Source: an uncultured Clostridia bacterium (GTDB lineage: Bacteria; Bacillota; Clostridia; Oscillospirales; Acutalibacteraceae). From it: a stretch of DNA of 28,467 nucleotides. The first letter of the stretch is position 1; each line of letters opens with the position of its first letter. Below, in pieces: positions 7,849 through 14,582 of this stretch. The notes under the pieces were generated by a model. That model saw only the letters and a list, made by a program, of their open reading frames with translations. It ran no database searches and was not told the DNA's origin. The position numbers and the translations under genes were made by a program. Where the stretch lies: NCBI GenBank assembly GCA_937919155.1, contig CALFPM010000100.1, positions 1-28,467 on the forward strand, written 5' to 3'.

Positions 7849-8502
7849 TTATCTGTACGGGCAGTTTTCTCCGCTGCAAAGCATGCATCCGGGTCCCGTG
7901 CATTTATTCTTTTCTTTGCCGATTCCGATGATTGCGGTTACGGATTTCACGGGCACCATCATCAGACTTTCGGTAAGGCTCATTCCGATATTTTTCTTCG
8001 TTTGCAGAAATTCAACAATATCTTTCTGATATTCAAGAGATAAATCTCCGTAACCGGGACTGAAACGGGGGCGCAGAAAGTCGGGATTTTCAAACGAAAG
8101 ATTGATTTTGTCGCAGAATGCTTCGATTGCCGCGGAGCCTATGCAATCGGTGACAACTCCCTTGAGAGGGGAGATAATGCAATTACGCTCAATAAGACGG
8201 TGAGCATCAATGCCTGTTGTTGCGGCGAAGATATAAGCATAATCACAGCCTGAAAGATTTTTTGCAAGGGATTTGCTGTAAAACATTTTGAATCCCAGGT
8301 CAACAATGCCGTCAACAATAGTTACGGGAACTTTTTCGTAACAGGCAATGAAATTTGCACATCCGAGAAATTTCTTTTCACATTCCGCAATTGTTTCGTC
8401 TGTTGTGCAGTCGCAGTTAACGGAATAATATCCGAGATAATTCGCTACTTCTTTTTTGCTTATTTCAATTTTATCGGACGGTGTTCTGATGATTTCGGTC
8501 AT
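7849..8502 (-). CDS. Stand-alone methionine synthase reactivation domain protein with Cys-rich tail
   Basis: This 217-residue protein corresponds to the AdoMet-binding activation domain of MetH, which remethylates cobalamin after it has been oxidised to the inactive cob(II)alamin. The signature is RFSPGYG (146-152), matching the RxxxGY AdoMet-binding motif, and the gene lies directly upstream of a MetH missing this domain. The last 17 residues contain four cysteines, Cys201, Cys206, Cys209 and Cys214 (CX4CX2CX4C), a possible iron-sulfur or metal site that could carry electrons for reductive activation, since no flavodoxin or flavodoxin reductase is encoded nearby. That electron role is inference. 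Only 2 bases separate it from the GtrA-like gene, so all three minus-strand genes should share one mRNA. Confidence 0.87.
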   Translation of the reverse strand: MTEIIRTPSDKIEISKKEVANYLGYYSVNCDCTTDETIAECEKKFLGCANFIACYEKVPVTIVDGIVDLGFKMFYSKSLAKNLSGCDYAYIFAATTGIDAHRLIERNCIISPLKGVVTDCIGSAAIEAFCDKINLSFENPDFLRPRFSPGYGDLSLEYQKDIVEFLQTKKNIGMSLTESLMMVPVKSVTAIIGIGKEKNKCTGPGCMLCSGENCPYR

Positions 8503-8504
8503 TT

Positions 8505-9050
8505 TTAATCTGCCTTTTTCTTGAAAATGAAAAGTTTGCTGAAAATATAGTTGAGTATAACAACCACAACACCCACAATGATTTTGGCAATCAGGTCGTT
8601 GACGGAAAGCAGAGTGACAAGCACAAACATAAAAATTGTTTCAATCACAAACGAAAATACTCTTGCGCCCACAAATCCTGTGAATTCCTTGCCTGCAACG
8701 GAGGGTGCCCAGCTTTTGGAGTCGAAAACCCAGAGCTTATTTGTCACAAATGCAAAGATTACACCTGCAACCCAGGCAATGAAATTGGCGTCAAGATAAT
8801 CTGTGCCGCCCACAAAAAGGCGGTGCAATGAGGAGCCTTCGGGAATGATACTGTTGAAGAATCCGTCCCAGCCGACTGAAATGAAAATCTGCTTAAAAAC
8901 ATAAAATATAAACAGATTGACAATTGTTGTGAGCAGACCGAAGAAAACATAAGTCACTATTTCCTTCGTGAAAAGTTTATCAATTATTTTTCCGATGAAG
9001 CTTCCTTTTTTGAAAATCTTAAAAAGAAGCTTTCTGATTTTCTCAATCAT
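8505..9050 (-). CDS. GtrA-like family membrane protein
   Basis: A 181-residue protein with four predicted membrane helices, a lysine-rich N-terminal segment and the family pattern: TYVFFGLLTTIVNLFIFYVF for the first helix and VIFAFVTNKLWVFDS in the second, corresponding to the FxxNRxWTF-like motif of GtrA proteins. GtrA-like proteins are linked to cell-surface polysaccharide synthesis and are thought to help move polyprenyl-phosphate-linked sugars. The ATG at 9050 has a GGAG site six bases upstream; an in-frame TTG 30 bases earlier is weaker. It is the first gene of the methionine synthase operon, an association with no evident functional link. The region between helices 1 and 2 is longer than in minimal GtrA proteins. 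Confidence 0.8.
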   Translation of the reverse strand: MIEKIRKLLFKIFKKGSFIGKIIDKLFTKEIVTYVFFGLLTTIVNLFIFYVFKQIFISVGWDGFFNSIIPEGSSLHRLFVGGTDYLDANFIAWVAGVIFAFVTNKLWVFDSKSWAPSVAGKEFTGFVGARVFSFVIETIFMFVLVTLLSVNDLIAKIIVGVVVVILNYIFSKLFIFKKKAD

Positions 9051-9091
9051 AGCAATCTCCGTTGAAATTATTTGCCGCAAAGGTCATGCTT

Positions 9092-9120
9092 ATTTTAAAA
9101 CAAAAGCATAATAAAGTCAA
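9092..9120 (-). promoter_or_regulatory. Promoter of the gtrA-like/metH operon
   Basis: On the minus strand, TTGACT (complement of 9115-9120) and TAAAAT (complement of 9092-9097) are 17 bases apart. Transcription would start near 9085 and give a leader of about 35 bases, too short for a riboswitch. Confidence 0.75.
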
Positions 9121-9127
9121 TAAACCC

Positions 9128-9155
9128 TTGCATTTTTAGCACTTTATGATAAAAT
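9128..9155 (+). promoter_or_regulatory. Possible promoter of the DUF1624-mrp-serS operon
   Basis: TTGCAT (9128-9133) and TAAAAT (9150-9155) are separated by 16 bases, back to back with the minus-strand promoter. An alternative -10, TATGAT (9145-9150), lacks a well-placed -35. Confidence 0.4.
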
Positions 9156-9171
9156 AATATGAGGTGAATTT

Positions 9172-9948
9172 ATGAAGCTTAAGCCGGAAATGAAAAACAG
9201 AATATACTTCATAGATGAATTGCGTGGTTTTGCCGTGCTGTGTATGGTGATTTATCACGCATTCTACCTGTTCGGCAGTTTTTTTGATTGGCAGTGGGCA
9301 AATGATATGTTTTATTTCTTTATGCCCGTGCAGCCGATTTTTGCAGGTGTATTTATCTTCATTTGCGGAATCTCCTGCACTCTGTCAAAAAGCAACCTGA
9401 AAAGAGGGCTTATTCTGCTTGGAATTTCCCTTGGATTCACTTTGGTGACAACGGTCATAATGCCGTCTCTCGGATTTGTTGACTGCGAAATTTATTTTGG
9501 CATCCTTCATTTTCTTGCCTCGTCAATTCTGATTTATACCTTGCTTTCAAAAGGAATTTACAGAATTCCTCCTTTTGCGGGAATACTTGCCTGCACGGTG
9601 CTTTATGCATTTACAAGCGGAATAGAAAGCGGAGTTATGAGCTTTGGCGAGCTTATCCGTTTCACCTTGCCCGAAAGTCTTTACGAAAGCAACGCCCTGA
9701 TGATTCTCGGAATTCATTCCCGTGATTTTTATGCGGCAGATTATTTTCCGATTTTTCCGCAGGTATTTATCTTCTTTGCGGGTGTTTTTTGGGGAATATG
9801 GTTTTCAATGCGCGGTTATCCCGATTGGAGCAAGGTCAGAAGAACGGCATTTTTTGCCTTTCTCGGCAGAAATACACTGTTGATTTATGTTGTTCATATG
9901 CCCGTCATTTATGCTCTGGGTTATGTGATATATATGATTGTTAATTAA
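9172..9948 (+). CDS. DUF1624 / heparan-alpha-glucosaminide N-acetyltransferase-like membrane protein
   Basis: A 258-residue multi-pass membrane protein. The N-terminus, IYFIDELRGFAVLCMVIYH, is the hallmark of the DUF1624/HGSNAT catalytic-domain family, in which an Arg-Gly pair precedes a first membrane helix ending in a histidine (here Arg18-Gly19 and His29). Family members move acyl groups across the membrane onto sugars, but bacterial members of this size are mostly uncharacterised. At least seven hydrophobic segments follow. GAGGTGA at 9161-9167 gives a good start. Only 24 bases separate it from the mrp-like gene, so it likely heads that operon. A transferase role on an envelope glycan is an inference from the family. 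Confidence 0.75.
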   Translation: MKLKPEMKNRIYFIDELRGFAVLCMVIYHAFYLFGSFFDWQWANDMFYFFMPVQPIFAGVFIFICGISCTLSKSNLKRGLILLGISLGFTLVTTVIMPSLGFVDCEIYFGILHFLASSILIYTLLSKGIYRIPPFAGILACTVLYAFTSGIESGVMSFGELIRFTLPESLYESNALMILGIHSRDFYAADYFPIFPQVFIFFAGVFWGIWFSMRGYPDWSKVRRTAFFAFLGRNTLLIYVVHMPVIYALGYVIYMIVN

Positions 9949-9972
9949 TTGAAAAAATAAGGAGATATAGCT

Positions 9973-10803
9973 ATGAGTGAAGCATGCAGCGGCAATTGTT
10001 CAAGCTGCGGAAGCAATTGCAGTTCAAGAAAAGATGCGCAGGATATGAGAATTCCCAGCGGTCCTTTCAGCAATGTAAAAAAGGTTATCGGTGTTGTAAG
10101 CGGCAAGGGCGGCGTTGGCAAATCCCTTGTAACTTCAATGCTTGCAAGCGCAATGCAGGCAAGAGGCAACTCTTGCGCAGTGCTTGATGCAGATATAACA
10201 GGCCCCTCAATTCCCAAATCATTCGGAATTAAAGAGAGAGCCAAGGCGGATGAAAGCGGTCTTCTTCCTGAGGAAAGCAGAACAGGCATCAAGATTATGT
10301 CAATCAATCTTCTTCTCGAAAACGAAGAATCACCCGTTGTATGGAGAGGTCCCGTTATTTCAGGCGTTATCCAGCAGTTCTGGAAGGACGTTGCCTGGGG
10401 TGATGTTGACTATATGTTTGTTGATATGCCTCCCGGAACAGGCGATGTTTCTCTCACAGTGTTCCAGAATCTTCCCGTTGACGGAATTGTTATTGTCACA
10501 ACTCCTCAGGATCTTGTAACAATGATTGTCAAAAAGGCATTTAATATGGCAAAGATGATGAACATTCCTGTTCTCGGACTTGTTGAAAATATGAGTTATT
10601 TCGTATGCCCTGATTGCGGCAAGGAATACAAAATCTTTGGTGAAAGCAAGATTGACGAAGTTGCGGCTGAACTGGGTGTTCCCGTTCTTGCAAAGCTTCC
10701 CATTGATCCGAAAACAGCAAATCTTGTTGACAAGGGTGCTATTGAGCTTGCAGACGATAAATATATTGCAGATGCAGTTGATTTTTTGTCAAAGATGGAT
10801 TAA
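9973..10803 (+). CDS. Mrp/NBP35-family ATP-binding Fe-S carrier protein
   Basis: This P-loop protein is expected to bind an iron-sulfur cluster and pass it to apo-enzymes in the cytoplasm (Mrp/ApbC/NBP35 family). The 276 residues show an N-terminal cysteine cluster, Cys5, Cys9, Cys12 and Cys16 (CX3CX2CX3C), then a deviant Walker A motif GKGGVGKS at 44-51, the switch region DMPPGTGD at 151-158, and a C-terminal CxxC (Cys212, Cys215) in the family's cluster-bridging position. The N-terminal cluster recalls eukaryotic NBP35 ferredoxin-like extensions but with different spacing. The start has an AAGGAG site. It lies 24 bases after the DUF1624 gene and 33 bases before serS. Confidence 0.92.
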   Translation: MSEACSGNCSSCGSNCSSRKDAQDMRIPSGPFSNVKKVIGVVSGKGGVGKSLVTSMLASAMQARGNSCAVLDADITGPSIPKSFGIKERAKADESGLLPEESRTGIKIMSINLLLENEESPVVWRGPVISGVIQQFWKDVAWGDVDYMFVDMPPGTGDVSLTVFQNLPVDGIVIVTTPQDLVTMIVKKAFNMAKMMNIPVLGLVENMSYFVCPDCGKEYKIFGESKIDEVAAELGVPVLAKLPIDPKTANLVDKGAIELADDKYIADAVDFLSKMD

Positions 10804-10836
10804 AATAGCAATATAAATCTTTAGGAGTTGAAAAAT

Positions 10837-12123
10837 ATGCTTGATATCAAATTCTTAAGAGAAAATCCCGATATCGTTAAGGAAAATATAAAAAAGAAGT
10901 TTCAGGACAGCAAGCTTGCTCTTGTTGACGAAGTGATTGAACTTGACGCAAAGTCAAGAGCGGTCAAGACAGAAGCGGACAGTCTTCGCGCAAACCGCAA
11001 CAAGGTTTCCAAGGAAATCGGTGCGCTTATGGCTCAGGGCAAAAAGGAAGAAGCTATGGCAGCCAAATCAAAGGTAACCGAATTCTCAGAGAGACTTGCC
11101 GAGTGCGAAAAGCTTGAAGCTGAATATGCCGAAAAGGTTAACAAAATAATGATGATTATTCCCAACATCATTGACCCCAGCGTGCCCATCGGCAAGGATG
11201 ACAGCGAAAATGTTGAGGTTACAAAGTACGGCGAGCCCGTAGTGCCCGAATTCGAAATTCCTTATCACACAGACATTATGGAGCGTTTCAACGGCATCGA
11301 CCTTGACGCTGCAAGAAATGTTGCAGGTAACGGTTTCTATTATCTTCAGGGCGACATTGCACGCCTTCACTCCGCTTGTATCTCATATGCAAGAGATTTT
11401 ATGATTGAGAGAGGCTTCACTTACTGCGTGCCTCCCTTTATGATCAGAAGCAATGTTGTAACAGGTGTTATGAGTTTTGCTGAAATGGACGCAATGATGT
11501 ATAAGATTGAGGGCGAGGACCTTTATCTTATCGGCACAAGCGAACATTCAATGATCGGTAAGTATATCGACACAATCGTTAACGAAGAAACTCTGCCTCA
11601 CACTCTCACAAGCTATTCACCCTGCTTCCGCAAGGAAAAAGGCGCTCACGGCATTGAGGAGAGAGGCGTTTACAGAATTCATCAGTTCGAAAAGCAGGAA
11701 ATGATTGTTGTTTGTAAGCCTGAAGACAGCATGATGTGGTTCGAAAAGCTCTGGCAGAATACCGTTGACCTTTTCCGTTCACTTGACATTCCCGTCAGAA
11801 CTCTTGAATGCTGCTCAGGCGACCTTGCAGACCTTAAGGTTAAGTCATTCGATGTTGAGGCTTGGTCACCCAGACAGAAGAAGTATTTCGAAGTCGGTTC
11901 ATGTTCAAATCTCGGCGATGCACAGGCACGCAGACTCAAAATCAGAGTCAACGGCAAGGACGGCAAGTATTTTGCACATACTCTCAACAACACGGTTGTT
12001 GCTCCTCCCAGAATGCTTATCGCATTCCTTGAGAACAATCTCAATGAGGACGGCAGCGTGAACGTTCCCGTTGCTCTGCGTCCCTATATGGGCGGCAAGG
12101 AAAAGCTTGTTCCCGTTAAATAA
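10837..12123 (+). CDS. serS: Seryl-tRNA synthetase
   Basis: Charges tRNA-Ser with serine. The 428-residue length is typical. The first 110 residues form the long antiparallel coiled-coil arm that grips the extra arm of tRNA-Ser (residues about 30-105, rich in Lys, Glu and Ala). The class II catalytic core follows: the TSEHSMIG serine-binding segment, motif 2 with FRKEKGAHGIEERGVYR, and motif 3 near the end in RPYMGGKEKL. The ATG at 10837 sits nine bases after AGGAG (10823-10827); a TTG at 10828 abuts that site and is rejected. Unlike many Firmicute serS genes, no T-box leader precedes it, because only 33 bases separate it from the mrp-like gene. Confidence 0.97.
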   Translation: MLDIKFLRENPDIVKENIKKKFQDSKLALVDEVIELDAKSRAVKTEADSLRANRNKVSKEIGALMAQGKKEEAMAAKSKVTEFSERLAECEKLEAEYAEKVNKIMMIIPNIIDPSVPIGKDDSENVEVTKYGEPVVPEFEIPYHTDIMERFNGIDLDAARNVAGNGFYYLQGDIARLHSACISYARDFMIERGFTYCVPPFMIRSNVVTGVMSFAEMDAMMYKIEGEDLYLIGTSEHSMIGKYIDTIVNEETLPHTLTSYSPCFRKEKGAHGIEERGVYRIHQFEKQEMIVVCKPEDSMMWFEKLWQNTVDLFRSLDIPVRTLECCSGDLADLKVKSFDVEAWSPRQKKYFEVGSCSNLGDAQARRLKIRVNGKDGKYFAHTLNNTVVAPPRMLIAFLENNLNEDGSVNVPVALRPYMGGKEKLVPVK

Positions 12124-12128
12124 AAATC

Positions 12129-12162
12129 AACCCACTGTGATTTGTTTCACAGTGGGTTTTGT
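12129..12162. terminator. Intrinsic terminator after serS, shared with mazF
   Basis: Arms AACCCACTGTGA (12129-12140) and TCACAGTGGGTT (12147-12158) pair perfectly over 12 bp around a 6-base loop, followed by TTGTTT. The minus-strand side also ends in GATTTTTA, so it can serve the convergent mazF transcript. Confidence 0.9.
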
Positions 12163-12516
12163 TTACTCCGCAATGCCTATTCCAAGGCTTACGGACAGCG
12201 CTTTATCAACTCTGTTCATGTCACTTTCGTCAAGAATACCCATTTTTTCGCGCAGTCTTTTTTTGTCAAGTGTACGTACCTGCTCAAGCAGAACGATTGA
12301 ATCTTTTGCAAGTCCGCACCCGTCAGCATTGACTCTTATATGTGTGGGCAGGCTTGTTTTGAACCTCTGGCTTGTAATTGCGGCGGCAATAACCGTTGGA
12401 CTGAATTTGTTGCCCACATCGTTCTGAACAATCAGAACCGGTCTTGTTCCGCCCTGCTCCGAGCCTATAACAGGGCTGAGGTCCGCATAGTAAATTTCTC
12501 CCCGTTTAACGGTCAA
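12163..12516 (-). CDS. ndoA: MazF/NdoA (PemK-type) endoribonuclease toxin, without visible antitoxin
   Basis: A sequence-specific mRNA-cleaving toxin of the EndoA/MazF family. It reads MTVKRGEIYYADLSPVIGSE from a TTG start at 12516, aligning residue for residue with the start of Bacillus NdoA, and continues with GGTRPVLIVQND, FSPTVIAAAIT and DSIVLLEQVRTLDK, all family hallmarks. The 117-residue length equals that of the family. TTG is chosen because GGAGAG lies eight bases upstream; the upstream GTG at 12525 abuts that site. In Bacillus the antitoxin gene lies directly upstream, but here only about 240 bases separate mazF from a divergent gene and no antitoxin-sized ORF is present on this strand. 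Confidence 0.93.
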   Translation of the reverse strand: MTVKRGEIYYADLSPVIGSEQGGTRPVLIVQNDVGNKFSPTVIAAAITSQRFKTSLPTHIRVNADGCGLAKDSIVLLEQVRTLDKKRLREKMGILDESDMNRVDKALSVSLGIGIAE

Positions 12517-12580
12517 GGTTATCACTCTCCATTGCGGCTGCTTGCGCCGCCAAGTTATCTCACAACTATTTTTGACACAC

Positions 12581-12638
12581 GACAGGCAAATTAAACGCAT
12601 ATTTGAAATCGGGGAGCAAAAAATTTCAATTGCCTGTC
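12581..12638. repeat. Imperfect 58-base inverted repeat between mazF and the secreted protease
   Basis: Outer arms GACAGGCAA (12581-12589) and TTGCCTGTC (12630-12638) and inner arms TTGAAAT (12603-12609) and ATTTCAA (12623-12629) all pair perfectly. The right arms are contiguous, while a 13-base insert separates the left arms. The element ends one base before the -35 box at 12640. It could be an operator or a transcribed structure. Confidence 0.6.
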
Positions 12639-12639
12639 C

Positions 12640-12668
12640 TTTACATTATTATATTCGGGTGATATAAT
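12640..12668 (+). promoter_or_regulatory. Promoter of the secreted protease gene
   Basis: TTTACA (12640-12645) and TATAAT (12663-12668) are 17 bases apart, with an extended TGA before the -10. Transcription should start near 12675, giving a leader of about 85 bases that opens with a strong hairpin. Confidence 0.8.
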
Positions 12669-12676
12669 AAATGTAT

Positions 12677-12707
12677 CGGAGATTCTGAAAATAAATTTCG
12701 GAATCCG
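12677..12707 (+). promoter_or_regulatory. 5' leader hairpin of the protease mRNA
   Basis: CGGA plus TTCTGAAA pairs with TTTCGGAA plus TCCG (12 bp with a two-base GA bulge and one G-U pair) around the loop ATAAA. It begins within a few bases of the predicted transcription start and has no following T-run, so an mRNA-stabilising role is more likely than termination. Confidence 0.5.
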
Positions 12708-12759
12708 AACGGAGTTTTCAGTTATTGTCTACAGAACATAAAAAGCGGAGATGATACAG

Positions 12760-14541
12760 ATGAAAAAAACATTGCGCAGGATTGTGTCTTCTTTGATTTC
12801 ACTGCTGATGTGTCTTGCTGTTATAAATTTTCCCGCATATTCGGCGGACATTGAACCCACTTTCATTTATGTTGAGAATACGGTGAATGAAAACGGCGTC
12901 ATTGATTACCGCTATGTTGACGAAGAGGGCAACGAAGTTAAGATTGAAGAAAACAAATTGCACACTCAGTCCGTCAGTTTGCCTTCAAAATACAACGCCG
13001 CGGAAAAAGGATATGTAACCTCAATAAAAGATCAGGGCGATTCAGGTGTTTGTTGGTCGTTTTCTGCAATGAGTATGCTTGAAAGTGACAGTATAATAAA
13101 GGGTTACAAGACCAAAGAAAATGCTGATTTTTCAGAGGCACATCATGTTTGGTTCACAACTAACGGACGAGCTGAAAGCGAAAACGACCTTGCTTACGGT
13201 GACGGATACATTATCGAAGATCCGTTTAACAGAGGCGGCAACTGGAGAATTTCCGCGGCATCGCTTTCCCGATGGTCGGGCGCGGCAAATGAAAGTGAAT
13301 ATCCTTTTTATCCTTATAACCTCAGCGGTATGGGTAATTACTCCGAAGAAGACAGATATGATACCTCGGGCGGCATTCTGCTTGAATCTGCGGTTGAACT
13401 TTCAACTATGGAAAGTATCAAGCAGTGGATTGTTGAACACGGTTCGGTAACTGCCGCATTCTGCTACGGAAACGGTTATTACAATTCATCAACGGCGGCT
13501 TATTATTCTCCTGCGGCGGGTACAGTCAATCATCAGATTACCATTGTTGGTTGGGATGATACTTTTTCAGCTTCAAAATTCAGAAGTACAAACAGTTTGC
13601 CATCGGGCAACGGTGCCTGGCTCTGCAAAAACAGTTGGGGTACTTATTGGGGTGACAACGGATATTTTTGGATATCCTATTATGATGCTTCTGTCAGACT
13701 TTTTGCAGGTTTTTCCGTTATGGAATCGGAAGATTATTACAAAAAATACAGCTACAACGGCGCTGAATGGTACGGCGCTTTTCAGGTGAGCAATTCCTTT
13801 CAGGTTGCCAATGTTTTTGAAGCTGAGGGATATGAAAGTCTTTCTGCGGTTGCTTTGCAGACCTTTGGTGCCGACATTGAAGTTGAAATTGTGATTTATA
13901 AAAATATCAATACGGCATATAATTCTCCCGTTAAGGGGACAAAGGCTCTCACAACCAAAGCCGTGCTTCCCAACACGGGATATCACACCGTTTATCTGAC
14001 ATCTCCTGTTTCGCTCACTCCGGGAGAAACATTCTCCGTTGTTGTCCGGTATTATGCAGGTGCTGACGGAGTCGCCGTTGTTCCTGTTGAAAGTTCGGTA
14101 ACTGACGGACTTACATACGCAAGCAGAACGGGTGAAAGTTACCTGAATCGTTCAACAACGGGCAACACTTGGGTAACATCTCAAAGCCAAGGAGCTCATA
14201 ATTTTTATATTCAGGCACTCACAAAATGCAATCACCGTCTTTCAACCGATTCTCAGGAAGCAACCTGCACGGAAAACGGATTTGAAAAAATATTCTGTAC
14301 CCAGTGTGAAAAAGTTCAGGCAGACCGCGTTCTGAATGCAACGGGACACCTCTACGGTGAGTGGAGTGAATACACTTACAGTATTGCAGAGGGCAGGGAA
14401 ATAAGCAAATGTACCTGTGAAAATTGCGGAGATACAATGAGAAGAGGCTCATACACAAGCAATGTTGTGACGCTTGATGTGTTTCTGGAACTTTTGTTTG
14501 CAAGGCTGAAAATTGCAATACGCAGTTTGTTTGAAATATGA
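12760..14541 (+). CDS. Secreted papain-like (C1A) cysteine protease with lectin-like and Cys-rich domains
   Basis: A 593-residue exported protease. Residues 1-29 form a signal peptide with a Lys/Arg-rich start, hydrophobic core and likely cleavage at AYSA-D. The C1A catalytic domain (about 72-325) has the oxyanion glutamine and active cysteine in QGDSGVCWSFS (Gln92, Cys98), the histidine in NHQITIVGW (His258) and the asparagine in KNSWGTYWG (Asn291). A beta-rich lectin-like domain follows (about 335-485), as in other bacterial C1A proteases. Residues 490-560 are a Cys-rich module with paired CxxC motifs and an ATGH segment, then a hydrophobic amphipathic tail, FLELLFARLKIAIRSLFEI. The ATG at 12760 has GGAG nine bases upstream; the ATG at 12751 abuts it. 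There is no clear propeptide inhibitor domain. Confidence 0.92.
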   Translation: MKKTLRRIVSSLISLLMCLAVINFPAYSADIEPTFIYVENTVNENGVIDYRYVDEEGNEVKIEENKLHTQSVSLPSKYNAAEKGYVTSIKDQGDSGVCWSFSAMSMLESDSIIKGYKTKENADFSEAHHVWFTTNGRAESENDLAYGDGYIIEDPFNRGGNWRISAASLSRWSGAANESEYPFYPYNLSGMGNYSEEDRYDTSGGILLESAVELSTMESIKQWIVEHGSVTAAFCYGNGYYNSSTAAYYSPAAGTVNHQITIVGWDDTFSASKFRSTNSLPSGNGAWLCKNSWGTYWGDNGYFWISYYDASVRLFAGFSVMESEDYYKKYSYNGAEWYGAFQVSNSFQVANVFEAEGYESLSAVALQTFGADIEVEIVIYKNINTAYNSPVKGTKALTTKAVLPNTGYHTVYLTSPVSLTPGETFSVVVRYYAGADGVAVVPVESSVTDGLTYASRTGESYLNRSTTGNTWVTSQSQGAHNFYIQALTKCNHRLSTDSQEATCTENGFEKIFCTQCEKVQADRVLNATGHLYGEWSEYTYSIAEGREISKCTCENCGDTMRRGSYTSNVVTLDVFLELLFARLKIAIRSLFEI

Positions 14542-14549
14542 TAAAAAAT

Positions 14550-14582
14550 ACCGCACTCATTGCTGAGTGCGGTGATTTTTTT
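14550..14582. terminator. Bidirectional intrinsic terminator
   Basis: A perfect 10-bp stem (ACCGCACTCA / TGAGTGCGGT, loop TTGC) lies between the convergent protease and glycosidase genes, with a T-run after it on the plus strand and an A-run before it that becomes a T-run on the minus strand. Confidence 0.92.

Noticed and set aside
12517..12600. Longer N-terminus for MazF
   Set aside because: Alignment with the Bacillus homologue starts at the TTG at 12516, which has a well-placed GGAGAG; upstream residues are not conserved-looking.
12677..12707. Reading the protease leader hairpin as an attenuator terminator
   Set aside because: No T-run follows the stem, so intrinsic termination is unlikely.
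12590..12750. Search for a MazE-like antitoxin gene on either strand
   Set aside because: No open frame of suitable length with a start and ribosome binding site was found in the gap.
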